Positions 27,249 to 36,029 are shown, counted from the first letter of the stretch. The stretch is 64,000 bases of DNA from Pseudoduganella violacea (GCF_014191875.1 NZ_JACHXD010000004.1:310001-374000); one strand, 5' to 3'. Notes: generated by a model from the letters alone, not told the origin. Numbers and translations: made by a program.

Positions 27249-28142
27249 ATGAAATTCCGATTCTGGGGGGTGCGCGGTTCGATTCCTTCCCCCGGCCCGC
27301 GCACCGTACGCTATGGCGGCAATACCACCTGCATCGAAGTGCGCAGCGATGACGGCACCCTGATCGTGCTCGATGCCGGCACCGGCATCTTCGCGCTGGC
27401 GCAGGCACTGCTAGCCGAGGGCAAGGCGCCGGTGCAGGCGAACATTTTCATCACCCACAGCCATTGGGACCATATCCACGGCCTGCCCTTTTTCACGCCG
27501 CTGTTCATCAAGGGCAGCCGCGTGTGCATTTACGGCGCCAGCGATCCGGCCACCGGCAACGGCATCGCCCATGTGATGGGCGTACAGCTGCAGAACAGCT
27601 ATTTCCCGGTGGGCGAGGCCGAGATGGACGCTACCATCGATTACCGCACGCTGGAAATCGGCGAAACCGTGGACGTGGGCGACGCTCGCATCAGCAATGT
27701 GGTGATGAGCCATCCCGTCACCGATCTGGGCTACCGCGTCGAGAGCGGCGGCAAGTCGCTGTTCTTCACCGGCGATCACGAACCGCTGTACAACCTCTTC
27801 CCCGCCGGCCATCCCGAGCACGCCGCCTGCCAGGCGCAGGTCGACCAGCGCACGCGCGCCATCGACGCGGCGGCCCAGGGCGTGGATGCGCTGATCGTCG
27901 ATTCCTCCTACACCCGGGAAGAGTATCCGTCCAAGCGCGGCTGGGGCCACGGCACCTTCGACGCGGCGCTGGCCATGGCCATCCGCACCGGCGCCAAAGC
28001 CCTGTACTGCACCCACCACGAGCCGACCCGCGGCGACGATGAGCTGGAAGCCGTGTTTGCCGAAGTGATGGCGCGCCATGCGCCGCTGCCGGAAGGACTG
28101 CAGGTCTTTCTCGCATATGAAGGTCTGGAAGTCGAACTCTAA
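27249..28142 (+). CDS. MBL-fold metallo-hydrolase
   Basis: A 297-residue cytoplasmic metallo-beta-lactamase-fold protein. It opens MKFRFWGVRGSIPSPGPRTV and carries the metal motif THSHWDHIHGLPF, a downstream SHPVTDLGYRV, FFTGDHEP, and a late CTHHEP. This is the branch with phosphodiesterase or phosphonate-like hydrolases (the WGVRGSIP opening is characteristic). A strong AAGGAGGG precedes it. It is divergent from the HD-GYP gene and 14 bases upstream of the GAF-ATPase, so it may turn over a signalling molecule; the substrate is unproven. Confidence 0.88.
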   Translation: MKFRFWGVRGSIPSPGPRTVRYGGNTTCIEVRSDDGTLIVLDAGTGIFALAQALLAEGKAPVQANIFITHSHWDHIHGLPFFTPLFIKGSRVCIYGASDPATGNGIAHVMGVQLQNSYFPVGEAEMDATIDYRTLEIGETVDVGDARISNVVMSHPVTDLGYRVESGGKSLFFTGDHEPLYNLFPAGHPEHAACQAQVDQRTRAIDAAAQGVDALIVDSSYTREEYPSKRGWGHGTFDAALAMAIRTGAKALYCTHHEPTRGDDELEAVFAEVMARHAPLPEGLQVFLAYEGLEVEL

Positions 28143-28156
28143 GAGCAGAGCAGCCG

Positions 28157-30520
28157 ATGAATGACGCCTATATTCCCCGCGATCCCGTCAGCGAACCCAG
28201 TGACACCAGCTTGCGCCTGGCCTTTTTCCGCAAGCTGCAAACCGTCAGCACCAAGATCCACGCCACCAGCAACCTCGATGAAATCATGCTCGACCTGGGC
28301 ATGGAATTCTGCGACCTGCTGCATTGCGACCGCTTCACCCTGTATGCCATGGACCACGAGAAGGATTACATCGTCTCCAAGGTCAAGACCGGCCTGACCA
28401 CCTTCCGCGACCTGAAGCTGGCGGTGTCGCCGCACAGCATCGCTGGCTATGTGGCGCTGACGCGCGAAACCCTGAACATCGCCGACGTGTACGACGAAGC
28501 GGAGCTGCAGCGCATCTCGGCCGACCTGCGCTTTCAGAAAGGCGTGGACCAGCGCACCGGTTACCGCACGCGCGAAATGCTGGTGGCGCCGCTGATCTCG
28601 GTGGAATCGCACGATCTGCTCGGCGTGGTCCAGTTCATCAACAACCGCGACGGCGGACCGTTCTCCTCCATCGTGCTGGAAGGCGTGAAGGAGTTGTGCG
28701 ACACCCTGTCGGTGGCCTTCAGCCAGCGCATGAAACCGCCGCAGCTGGTGCGCACCAAGTACGACGGCCTGGTAGCCGATGGCGTGCTGGCGGCGGGCGA
28801 ACTGGAACTGGCGGTGCGCTCGGCGCGGCAAAAAGGCCTGCCACTGGAAGAGGTGCTGCTCGACCAGTTCCAGGTGCGCGTGCCCGACATCGGCCAGTCG
28901 CTGGCGCACTTCCACCACCTGCCCTACGAGCCGTTCAAGGCCGAGCGCATGAAGCCGGTGGAACTGCTGAAGAACCTGAAGCGCCAGTACGTGCAGGAAG
29001 CCGGCTGGCTGCCGCTGGAAGACGGCAAGGACGGCTTGAGCGTGCTGGCCCACGATCCGGAACGGGTGATGGGGGCGCGCGTCGTCAACCAGATCTTCCC
29101 CAAGGCCAAGCTGCTGTTCCGCGTGACCACGGCGCGCGAATTCCAGCAGACCGTGGACCAGTTCTACGGCGCCGTGGGCGACAGTTCCAGCGTGGGCGAA
29201 CTGCTCTCGGGCATGGAGGAAGGCGACGAGGAATTCGACAGCGCCGAAGTGCCGGAGGCGGTGGAAAATGAGCTGGTCAAGCTGCTCAACAAGGTGATCA
29301 CGGACGCTTACCGCCAGGGCGTGTCCGACATCCATATCGAACCGCTGCCGGGCAAGGGCAAGACCGGCATCCGCTTCCGCAAGGACGGCACGCTGGTGCC
29401 GTATATCGAGATTCCCGCCGCCTACCGCGCGGCGCTGGTGGCGCGCATCAAGATCATGTGCGACCTCGATATCTCCGAACGCCGCAAGCCGCAGGATGGC
29501 AAGATCAAGTTCAAGAAATACGGGCCGCTGGACATCGAGCTGCGCGTGGCAACCATTCCCTCCACCGGCGGCGTGGAAGACGTGGTGATGCGGATTCTGG
29601 CGGCGGGCGAACCGATCCCGCTCGACAAGCTGGGCGTGCTGCCCTTCAATCTGGACCGCCTGCGCGCCACGGTGGAAAAACCGTATGGCCTGTTCTTCGT
29701 CTGCGGCCCGACCGGCTCGGGCAAGACTACCACGCTACACTCGGTGCTGAACTATCTGAACACGCCCGACACGAAAATCTGGACGGCGGAAGACCCGGTC
29801 GAGATCACGCAAAAAGGCTTGCGCCAGGTGCAGGTCAACCGCAAGGCCGGCCTCGATTTCGCCACCGTGATGCGCGCCTTCCTGCGCGCCGATCCCGACA
29901 TCATCATGGTGGGCGAGATGCGCGACAAGGAAACCGTGGGCATGGGCATCGAAGCCTCGCTCACCGGCCACCTGGTGTTCGCCACCCTGCACACCAATAG
30001 CGCGCCGGAATCGGTGGTGCGCCTGCTCGATATGGGCATGGACCCATTCAACTTCGCCGACGCCCTGCTCGGCATCCTGGCGCAGCGCCTGGCCAAGCGC
30101 CTGTGCGGCAAGTGCAAGCAGGCCTACCATCCGGGCGCGGCGGAACTGGACTTGCTGCTGACCGAGTTTTGCAGCGAGTTGCAGCACACGGCCAGCTTCC
30201 AGAAGGACGCCAAGGCCAGCCGCGCCACCGTGCTGGCCGGCTGGCGCGAACGCTATGGCGGCGAGGATGGCCGTTTCACGCTCTACCGCGCGGTGGGCTG
30301 CGAGGAGTGCAACAAGGGCTATAAGGGCCGCGTCGGCCTGCATGAGCTGATGCTCGGCACCGACCGCGTCAAGAAGCTGCTTCAGGAGCACGCGCGCGTG
30401 GCCGAGCTGCTGGCCGCCGCGCTGGAAGACGGCATGCTGACCTTGAAGATGGACGGCATCGAGAAAGTCCTGCTGGGCATCACCGATATCAAGATGGTGC
30501 GGGCGGTGTGCATCAAGTAA
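28157..30520 (+). CDS. GAF-fused GspE/PilB-type secretion ATPase
   Basis: A 787-residue ATPase. Residues 20-195 form a GAF domain (DEIMLDLGMEFCDLLHCDRFTLYA to ELCDTLSVAFSQRM), next a degenerate MshEN/T2SSE N-domain (about 200-330), then the hexameric GspE core: Walker A GPTGSGKTTT near 517, Asp box EDPVEITQKG, Walker B DPDIIMVGEMRD, His box TLHTNSAPESVVR, and the zinc tetracysteine CGKCK with CEECNKG. Normal GspE/PilB lack a GAF domain. No pilin, platform or secretin gene adjoins it. It probably drives a pilus or secretion machine encoded elsewhere, gated by a small ligand or protein bound to GAF. Confidence 0.9.
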   Translation: MNDAYIPRDPVSEPSDTSLRLAFFRKLQTVSTKIHATSNLDEIMLDLGMEFCDLLHCDRFTLYAMDHEKDYIVSKVKTGLTTFRDLKLAVSPHSIAGYVALTRETLNIADVYDEAELQRISADLRFQKGVDQRTGYRTREMLVAPLISVESHDLLGVVQFINNRDGGPFSSIVLEGVKELCDTLSVAFSQRMKPPQLVRTKYDGLVADGVLAAGELELAVRSARQKGLPLEEVLLDQFQVRVPDIGQSLAHFHHLPYEPFKAERMKPVELLKNLKRQYVQEAGWLPLEDGKDGLSVLAHDPERVMGARVVNQIFPKAKLLFRVTTAREFQQTVDQFYGAVGDSSSVGELLSGMEEGDEEFDSAEVPEAVENELVKLLNKVITDAYRQGVSDIHIEPLPGKGKTGIRFRKDGTLVPYIEIPAAYRAALVARIKIMCDLDISERRKPQDGKIKFKKYGPLDIELRVATIPSTGGVEDVVMRILAAGEPIPLDKLGVLPFNLDRLRATVEKPYGLFFVCGPTGSGKTTTLHSVLNYLNTPDTKIWTAEDPVEITQKGLRQVQVNRKAGLDFATVMRAFLRADPDIIMVGEMRDKETVGMGIEASLTGHLVFATLHTNSAPESVVRLLDMGMDPFNFADALLGILAQRLAKRLCGKCKQAYHPGAAELDLLLTEFCSELQHTASFQKDAKASRATVLAGWRERYGGEDGRFTLYRAVGCEECNKGYKGRVGLHELMLGTDRVKKLLQEHARVAELLAAALEDGMLTLKMDGIEKVLLGITDIKMVRAVCIK

Positions 30521-31487
30521 ATCGCTTGGCCATGCAGACGGCGGCGTTGTTGCCCGCGTATTTGCCGAAGTTGGGAATGCGCAGATAGCCGCGCGCCGCG
30601 TAGAAGCCGAGGGCGCGGGCGTTGACGAGTCGCGTTTCCAGCCAGAGTTCGCGGTAGCCCAGCGCAGCGGCGGTCTGCTCCAGATGCGCCAGCACGGCAC
30701 TGCCCACGCCGCGCGTGCCGGGACGGGCATACATGCGCTTCAGTTCCGCCACGCCCTCCTGCAAGGGGCGGATGGCGCCGCAGCCGAGCGCCCTCCCCTG
30801 CGCATCGCGCGCCACCACGAAGCATCCTCCCGCACCGCGCACATCGTCCGCGTTGAAGGAAGCGGCGCCGCTGTCGCCCGTGATGCCGGCCAGCGTGGCG
30901 GACAATTCATCGAGCAGCAGACGGGCATCATCTGAAGACGGGTCTTCCTCGACCACCTGCACGGCTGGCGCCAGCAGCTTGTACATCACCGTCGTCGCAC
31001 CCAGGCCGCCCTCGGCCGCCAACGCATATTGCGGAATCTGGCCGCATAGCTGGTAGCCCTGCTTGCGGTACAAATCCTCGGCCGGGCTGCCGCTCCAGGT
31101 ATCGAGCACCAGCAGGCTGCGGCCCAGGGCGCGCGCATGGTCCTCGGCCGCCGCCAGCAGCGCGCCGGCCAAACCTTGGCGGCGCGCCCGCGTATGCACC
31201 AGCATCTTGTTGACGTCGGCGCGGTGGCGGCCATTCGGCGGCATCGCCAGGCCCAGTTGCACCGTGGCGCAGACCGCGCCATCGGCATCGCGCGCCACCA
31301 GCAGCTTGCGCGCCCCGCTCTCGATCTGCGGCGCCAGCTCGCGCCAGAAGCGGCGCGCATCGTCCAGCGCGAAAGGGAAGACAAAGCCGACGCTGGCGCC
31401 CTGCCGCACGCAGTCGTGCAGCACCTCGGCCAGGGCATCGAGATTGGCGCGCAGGCCGGCGCCGTCCAGTTCTTCTATGGTTCGCAT
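30513..31487 (-). CDS. Tandem GNAT-family N-acetyltransferase
   Basis: A 324-residue protein holding two GNAT domains in tandem. The first has VNKMLVHTRARRQGLAGALL (acetyl-CoA loop RRQGLAG) and LDTWSGSPAEDLYRKQGY; the second has ELKRMYARPGTRGVGSAVLAHL and NARALGFYAARGYLRI. Acceptor substrates are unknown. The longer open frame is not used: the ATG at 31487 matches the family start and overlaps the end of the XRE-cupin gene by 13 bases, so the two genes form an operon. It converges with the GAF-ATPase gene, overlapping it by 8 bases. Confidence 0.88.
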   Translation of the reverse strand: MRTIEELDGAGLRANLDALAEVLHDCVRQGASVGFVFPFALDDARRFWRELAPQIESGARKLLVARDADGAVCATVQLGLAMPPNGRHRADVNKMLVHTRARRQGLAGALLAAAEDHARALGRSLLVLDTWSGSPAEDLYRKQGYQLCGQIPQYALAAEGGLGATTVMYKLLAPAVQVVEEDPSSDDARLLLDELSATLAGITGDSGAASFNADDVRGAGGCFVVARDAQGRALGCGAIRPLQEGVAELKRMYARPGTRGVGSAVLAHLEQTAAALGYRELWLETRLVNARALGFYAARGYLRIPNFGKYAGNNAAVCMAKRFT

Positions 31488-32035
31488 ATGGCTATCAGAT
31501 AGTGGGCGCCGTCCGGGCCGGCGGAAAAGCGCGTGGGACCAAACAGGTGGAAGCGCAGGCAGTCGCCCGGCTGCAGGTGGTAGACCTTGCCCTCCAGCGT
31601 GTAATCGAGCAGCCCGTCCAGCAGCCAAAGATGCTGCTCCATGCCGCGCACCGGCGGCTGCTCGTAGTCGATGACTGCGCCGGCCGGCAGCCGGCCCTCG
31701 ATCAGCTCCGCACCGAAACCGCGCGCCGGCGGCGACACCATGCGCCGCACGAAACCCGTCTCCGGATCGCGCCATTCGGCCTGCTCGCTCTGGCGGATCA
31801 GCTGCGCCGGCTGCGCCTCGGCCTCGGCGATCAGACGTGACATCGGCATGCCATACACCGCGCACAGCTTGCCCAGCAGGGCCGCCGTCGGACTGCTCTC
31901 GCCACGCTCCAGGCGCGACAAGGTAGCACGGCTGATCCCGCTCGCCGCCGCCAATTCTTCCAGCGACCAGCCGCGCGCTTCGCGCAGTCCGGCCAGCCGC
32001 TGCACCAGACGTTCTTCCATTGATAAATTTCCCAT
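31475..32035 (-). CDS. XRE-family regulator with C-terminal cupin domain
   Basis: A 186-residue regulator: an HTH_XRE domain (LAGLREARGWSLEELAAASG, ISRATLSRLERGESSPTAALL) and a cupin sensor domain (GAVIDYEQPPVRGMEQHLWL to LQPGDCLRFHLFGPTRF). Such proteins commonly control small-molecule or amino-acid-derivative metabolism and often regulate an adjoining acetyltransferase, as here. ATG 32035 is listed; an in-frame ATG at 32020 has a slightly better upstream GGGAAA and is equally plausible. The palindromic repeat locus begins about 95 bases upstream. Confidence 0.88.
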   Translation of the reverse strand: MGNLSMEERLVQRLAGLREARGWSLEELAAASGISRATLSRLERGESSPTAALLGKLCAVYGMPMSRLIAEAEAQPAQLIRQSEQAEWRDPETGFVRRMVSPPARGFGAELIEGRLPAGAVIDYEQPPVRGMEQHLWLLDGLLDYTLEGKVYHLQPGDCLRFHLFGPTRFSAGPDGAHYLIAICEP

Positions 32036-32116
32036 AATAGAGAATATATCTCAAATACGAGAATAAAAACAAGCCATTCGCGCTTTTGCTGACCGCCAGC
32101 CAGCTCTAGAGTCAAA

Positions 32117-32239
32117 CCCTTTGCGCCAGATCAAACAATGTCCAACCCTGGTGTCAGGCACCAGAGTGAGACATTCCTTGAGCAAGATCAAACAATGTCC
32201 TACTCCAGTGCCTGACACCAGGGTTGGACATTGTTTGAT
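32117..32239. repeat. Palindromic repeat locus 1 (two 39-nt units in a 32-bp perfect inverted repeat)
   Basis: Two units, 32137-32175 and 32194-32232, share the form AATGTCC...TGGTG...CACCAG...GACATT, each preceded by GATCAAAC. Together they give a perfect 32-bp inverted repeat (32130-32161 against 32208-32239). The left edge CCCTTTGCGCCA matches that of locus 2 at 45406. Family members also lie at 38534 and 45425. Confidence 0.92.
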
Positions 32240-32251
32240 TTTTCTCAATAA

Positions 32252-32277
32252 AAAAGGGAGTCCGTGGACTCCCTTTT
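32252..32277 (-). terminator. Rho-independent terminator of the pit-DUF47 operon
   Basis: AAAAGGGAGTCC and GGACTCCCTTTT form a perfect 12-bp stem about a 2-base centre, 20 bases past the pit stop codon. The A/T ends make it usable in both directions; on the minus strand the T run continues beyond it. Confidence 0.9.
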
Positions 32278-32296
32278 CTGTGCCGTTGCTGGCTGC

Positions 32297-33307
32297 TTAC
32301 ATGATGTGGGTGCCGATCCACCAGGCGATCGCGGCCACGAAGGCGGACGCGGGGATGGTGAAGATCCAGGCCCAGACGATGTTGCCGGCCACGCCCCAAC
32401 GCACGGCGGACATCTTTTGCGCCGAGCCGACGCCGACAATCGCGCCGGTGATGGTGTGGGTGGTGGAGACGGGCACGCCCCAGAACGAGGCCATCAGCAG
32501 GGTGATGGCGCCACCGGTTTCGGCGCAGAAGCCGCCCACCGGTTTCAGCTTGGTGATCTTCTGGCCCATGGTTTTCACGATGCGCCAGCCGCCGAACAGC
32601 GTGCCGAAACTGATCGCCGCGTAGCAGGAAACGATGACCCAGGTCGGCGGCGTGGCGTCGCTGGCGGCGACGTGGCCGGAAGCGATCAGCAGCATCCAGA
32701 TGATGCCCATGGTTTTCTGCGCGTCATTGCCGCCGTGGCCCAGGCTGTAGCCGGCCGCGGAGGCCAGCTGCAGGCGGCGGAACCAGCCGTCGATCTTGCG
32801 CGGCGTCGATTTCACGAAGATCCAGGACACGATCAGCATGATGACCGAACCGAGCACGAAGCCCAGCAGCGGCGCCAGCACGATGAAGGTGACGGTCTTG
32901 ATCAGGCCGCCGGAGATCAGGGCGCCGGTGCCGGACTTGGCCACCGCCGCACCCACCAGGCCGCCGATCAGGGCGTGCGAGGACGAGGAGGGAATGCCGT
33001 AGTACCAGGTGATCAGGTTCCACACGATGGCGCCCACCAGCGCGCCAAAGATCACGTAATGGTCGACCACGGCCGGATCGATGGTGCCCTTGCCGATGGT
33101 CGTCGCCACTTTCAGGCCGACGATGAAGATGGCGATGAAGTTGAAGAAGGCCGCCATCGCCACTGCGGTCTGCGGTTTCAGCACGCCGGTGGAGACCACC
33201 GTGGCGATGGCATTGGCCGCATCATGGAAGCCGTTCATGAAGTCAAACACCAGCGCCAGGAAGATCAACATGGCCAGCGCGTAGATGCTGATTTGTAGGG
33301 TTTGCAT
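32297..33307 (-). CDS. pit: Low-affinity inorganic phosphate transporter (Pit family)
   Basis: A 336-residue polytopic membrane protein with the duplicated Pit signature: FDFMNGFHDAANAIATVVSTG near residue 22 and SLGHGGNDAQKTMGII in the second half, each within paired helices. Members import metal-phosphate by proton symport. It is 37 bases downstream of a DUF47 gene, the standard bacterial pairing in which the DUF47 protein tunes Pit activity. A strong terminator follows. Confidence 0.95.
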   Translation of the reverse strand: MQTLQISIYALAMLIFLALVFDFMNGFHDAANAIATVVSTGVLKPQTAVAMAAFFNFIAIFIVGLKVATTIGKGTIDPAVVDHYVIFGALVGAIVWNLITWYYGIPSSSSHALIGGLVGAAVAKSGTGALISGGLIKTVTFIVLAPLLGFVLGSVIMLIVSWIFVKSTPRKIDGWFRRLQLASAAGYSLGHGGNDAQKTMGIIWMLLIASGHVAASDATPPTWVIVSCYAAISFGTLFGGWRIVKTMGQKITKLKPVGGFCAETGGAITLLMASFWGVPVSTTHTITGAIVGVGSAQKMSAVRWGVAGNIVWAWIFTIPASAFVAAIAWWIGTHIM

Positions 33308-33344
33308 GGTTATCTTTTGTTATCTTTTCAGGACAGGCGCGTGC

Positions 33345-33971
33345 TTATGCGTTTTCGACGATGATGCCTTCGATGATATTGGCCACGTCCTCGCAGCGGT
33401 CGGTGACCGTTTCCAGGATTTCGTAGATGGCTTTCATCTTGATCAGGTTGCGCACGTCCGGCTCATCGCGGAACAGCTTGGACATGGCGGCGCGCATCAC
33501 GTGGTCGGCGTCCGATTCCAGGCGGTCGATCTCTTCGCAGATGGCGACAATCTGGCGCGCATTGTCCATATTGTGCAGCAGGGCCACGGCCTCCTTGACC
33601 TTCTCGGTGCAAGCGAGCACCAGTTCGGCCAGGCGCTTGGCTTCCGGGGTCACGGAGTGCAGGTCGTACAGCGACACGGTCTGGCCGGCGTCTTCCATCA
33701 GGTCCAGGATGTCGTCCATGCGCGTGATCAGCTTGTGGATGTCGTCGCGGTCGATCGGGGTGATGAAGGTCTTGTGCAGCAGGTCGACGCAGGTGTAGGT
33801 GATCTTGTCGGCCTGTTTTTCGATACTTTCGATGGCGTGTACGCGGTTCTCCAGGTCGTCGAAATTGGTCATCAGACCGAGCATCTCTTTCGCGCCCTTC
33901 ACGCACAGTTCGGCGTGCTGGTTGAACAGATCAAAGAACTTGCCCTCGGTGGGCATCAAGCGTCCAAACAT
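33345..33971 (-). CDS. DUF47/PhoU-like phosphate transport regulator
   Basis: A 208-residue all-helical PhoU-like protein of the TIGR00153 type: MFGRLMPTEGKFFDLFNQHA, then the two conserved three-helix halves with acidic metal-binding clusters (ESIEKQADKIT, ICEEIDRLESDADHV, RCEDVANIIEG). It is the first gene of the DUF47-pit operon and probably modulates phosphate uptake. Start 33971 has GGAGAATAAA upstream; the longer open frame into 34079 would cross the dnaB 3' end and is rejected. Confidence 0.93.
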   Translation of the reverse strand: MFGRLMPTEGKFFDLFNQHAELCVKGAKEMLGLMTNFDDLENRVHAIESIEKQADKITYTCVDLLHKTFITPIDRDDIHKLITRMDDILDLMEDAGQTVSLYDLHSVTPEAKRLAELVLACTEKVKEAVALLHNMDNARQIVAICEEIDRLESDADHVMRAAMSKLFRDEPDVRNLIKMKAIYEILETVTDRCEDVANIIEGIIVENA

Positions 33972-34035
33972 TTTATTCTCCGTTGGTTGATTCGTTTTAC
34001 TGCTACAGGCCGCCGTCCATGGCCGCCTGGGGGTA

Positions 34036-35424
34036 TTAGTCGCCCTGATAGATAGACAGATTGCCGCTGTAATTGCCAAACTTGGTATACATGCCCATCC
34101 ATGTCAGACGGATCGCGCCGATAGGACCGTTACGCTGTTTGCCGATAATGATCTCGGCGGTCCCCTTGTCCGGCGAATCGGGGTTGTACACCTCGTCGCG
34201 GTACAGGAAGATGATGACGTCCGCATCCTGTTCGATAGCGCCGGATTCGCGCAAGTCGGACATCACGGGACGTTTGTTGGGACGCTGCTCCAGCGAGCGG
34301 TTCAGCTGGGACAGCGCGATGACCGGGCAATGCAGCTCCTTGGCCAAGCCTTTCAAGCTGCGCGAAATCTCGGAAATCTCGGCGGCGCGGTTATCGCCGG
34401 CCTGGCTGCCCGTCATCAGCTGCAGGTAGTCGACGATGATCAGGCCGAGCTTGCCGCACTGGCGCGCCAGACGGCGGGCGCGGGCGCGCATCTCGATCGG
34501 GTTCAGCGCCGGCGTCTCGTCGATGTAGAGCTGGGCTTCGTTCATCTTTTGGATGGCGTGCGTCAGGCGCGGCCAATCCTCATCGATCAGCTTGCCGGTC
34601 CGCAGGCGGTGCTGGTCGAGCTGGCCGACCGAACCGAGCATACGCATGGCCAGCTGGGCGCCACCCATCTCCATCGAGAACACGGCCACCGGCAAACCCG
34701 CCTCAATCGCCACGTTCTCGCCGATATTCACCGAGAACGCCGTCTTGCCCATCGAAGGACGGCCGGCCACGATCACCAGATCGCCCGCCTGCAGGCCCGA
34801 GGTCATGCGGTCCAGGTCGATAAAGCCGGTCGGCACGCCCGTGACTTCGCTGGTGCTTTCACGGCTGTACAGCTCGTCGATGCGCTCGACCACCTGGGTC
34901 AACAGCGGCTGCACCGCCGTCCAGCCCGATGAGCCGCGCGCGCCCTGCTCGGCGATGGCGAAGATCTTCGACTCCGCCTCGTCCAGCATCTGCTTGACTT
35001 CTTTACCCTGGGGATTGAAGGCGTTGCCGGAGATTTCGTCGGCCACCGTGATCAGCTTGCGCAGCACGCCGCGGTCGCGCACGATCTCGGCGTAGCGCCG
35101 GATATTCGCCGCCGACGGCGTGTTCTGCGCCATCGCGTTCAGGTACACCAAGCCCCCCACCTCGTCGGCCTTGCCCAGCATGGTCAAGGCCTCGAAGACG
35201 GTGATGACGTCAGCCGGCTTGCCCGCGTTGATCAGGCGGATCATCTGTTCGAAGATGATGCGGTGGTCGTAGCGGTAAAAGTCGTCCGCGTGCATGAAGT
35301 CCGCAATACGGTCCCAGGCCGCGTTATCGCGCAGCAGGCCGCCGATGACGGACTGTTCTGCTTCGATGGAATGCGGCGGAATGCGCAGGGAGTCGACTTG
35401 CGGGTCGGATGGGGCGGCGTTCAT
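34036..35424 (-). CDS. dnaB: Replicative DNA helicase
   Basis: A 462-residue hexameric helicase: N-terminal primase-binding domain (HSIEAEQSVIGGLLRDNAAWD), linker, then RecA-like domain with Walker A GRPSMGKTAFS near 220, Walker B LIIVDYLQLM and the arginine-finger region FLYRDEVYNPDS. It unwinds DNA at the fork and loads primase. The ATG at 35424 gives the family N-terminus; the TTG at 35475 lies in the upstream terminator. There is no clear Shine-Dalgarno sequence; a TATAAT sits seven bases before the ATG, see findings. Confidence 0.96.
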   Translation of the reverse strand: MNAAPSDPQVDSLRIPPHSIEAEQSVIGGLLRDNAAWDRIADFMHADDFYRYDHRIIFEQMIRLINAGKPADVITVFEALTMLGKADEVGGLVYLNAMAQNTPSAANIRRYAEIVRDRGVLRKLITVADEISGNAFNPQGKEVKQMLDEAESKIFAIAEQGARGSSGWTAVQPLLTQVVERIDELYSRESTSEVTGVPTGFIDLDRMTSGLQAGDLVIVAGRPSMGKTAFSVNIGENVAIEAGLPVAVFSMEMGGAQLAMRMLGSVGQLDQHRLRTGKLIDEDWPRLTHAIQKMNEAQLYIDETPALNPIEMRARARRLARQCGKLGLIIVDYLQLMTGSQAGDNRAAEISEISRSLKGLAKELHCPVIALSQLNRSLEQRPNKRPVMSDLRESGAIEQDADVIIFLYRDEVYNPDSPDKGTAEIIIGKQRNGPIGAIRLTWMGMYTKFGNYSGNLSIYQGD

Positions 35425-35431
35425 GGCGCGA

Positions 35432-35437
35432 ATTATA
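35432..35437 (-). promoter_or_regulatory. Perfect -10 hexamer directly before dnaB
   Basis: On the minus strand TATAAT ends seven bases before the dnaB ATG, downstream of the rplI terminator. No convincing -35 was found. Its position would put the transcript start at or beside the start codon. Confidence 0.45.
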
Positions 35438-35470
35438 CCTGCGTTCGGTGCTCGGATTTGGTTTTTTGCT

Positions 35471-35500
35471 GGCAATAAAAAAGCCGGGCGAACCCGGCTT
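35471..35500 (-). terminator. Rho-independent terminator of the rpsF-rplI operon
   Basis: AAGCCGGG and CCCGGCTT form a perfect 8-bp stem closed by CGAA (35481-35500), with a T-rich tract on the minus-strand 3' side. It lies 45 bases beyond the rplI stop and separates the ribosomal operon from dnaB. Confidence 0.9.
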
Positions 35501-35545
35501 TCTTATTTGTGCAACAGTCTTGGCGGAGGAAAATCCGGACCAGAC

Positions 35546-35998
35546 TTAGGCAGCTTCGCCCACGACGGCCACGGTCACTTCGACCACGACGTCGGTGTGC
35601 AGTGCCACGGACACTGGGTGCTCGCCCACGACCTTCAGCGGGCCGGTTGGCATGCGCACGGCAGCTTTTTCCACAGCGAAGCCGGCTTTGCTCAGGGCTT
35701 CAGCGATGTCGAAGTTGGTCACGGAACCGAACAGACGGCCGTCCACGCCCGCTTTTTGCGACACGGTCACGGTCATGCCAGCCAGTTTTTCGCCTTGGGC
35801 TTGCGCAGCGGCCAGTTTCTCGGCAGCGGCTTTTTCCAGTTCAGCGCGTTTGACTTCGAATTCCGCCACGGCGGCAGCGGTAGCGCGGCGGGCCAGCTTT
35901 TGCGGGATCAGGAAGTTACGGGCGTAACCGTCCTTGACTTTCACCACGTCGCCCAGGTTGCCGACGTTAACGACTTTTTCCAACAGAATGATTTGCAT
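35546..35998 (-). CDS. rplI: Large ribosomal subunit protein bL9
   Basis: A 150-residue bL9: N-terminal 23S rRNA-binding domain [21 protein letters not shown] with [13 protein letters not shown], the long connecting helix ([15 protein letters not shown]), and the C-terminal domain ([16 protein letters not shown]). Length is standard. It is the last gene of the rpsF-priB-rpsR-rplI operon, 31 bases after rpsR, and is followed by a terminator. Confidence 0.98.
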   Translation of the reverse strand: MQIILLEKVVNVGNLGDVVKVKDGYARNFLIPQKLARRATAAAVAEFEVKRAELEKAAAEKLAAAQAQGEKLAGMTVTVSQKAGVDGRLFGSVTNFDIAEALSKAGFAVEKAAVRMPTGPLKVVGEHPVSVALHTDVVVEVTVAVVGEAA

Positions 35999-36029
35999 AG
36001 TTCTCTCCAGGATCTTATCTGACCGCTAA

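Noticed and set aside
32117..32239. CRISPR-like arrangement of repeats
   Set aside because: Units are palindromic, only two per locus, spacing is short and no cas genes are present; they are dispersed intergenic elements.
32051..32248. Small frame with repeated KQCPTLVSGT-like peptides
   Set aside because: It is a translation of the palindromic repeat itself; a similar frame arises at 45326-45526, so neither is a gene.
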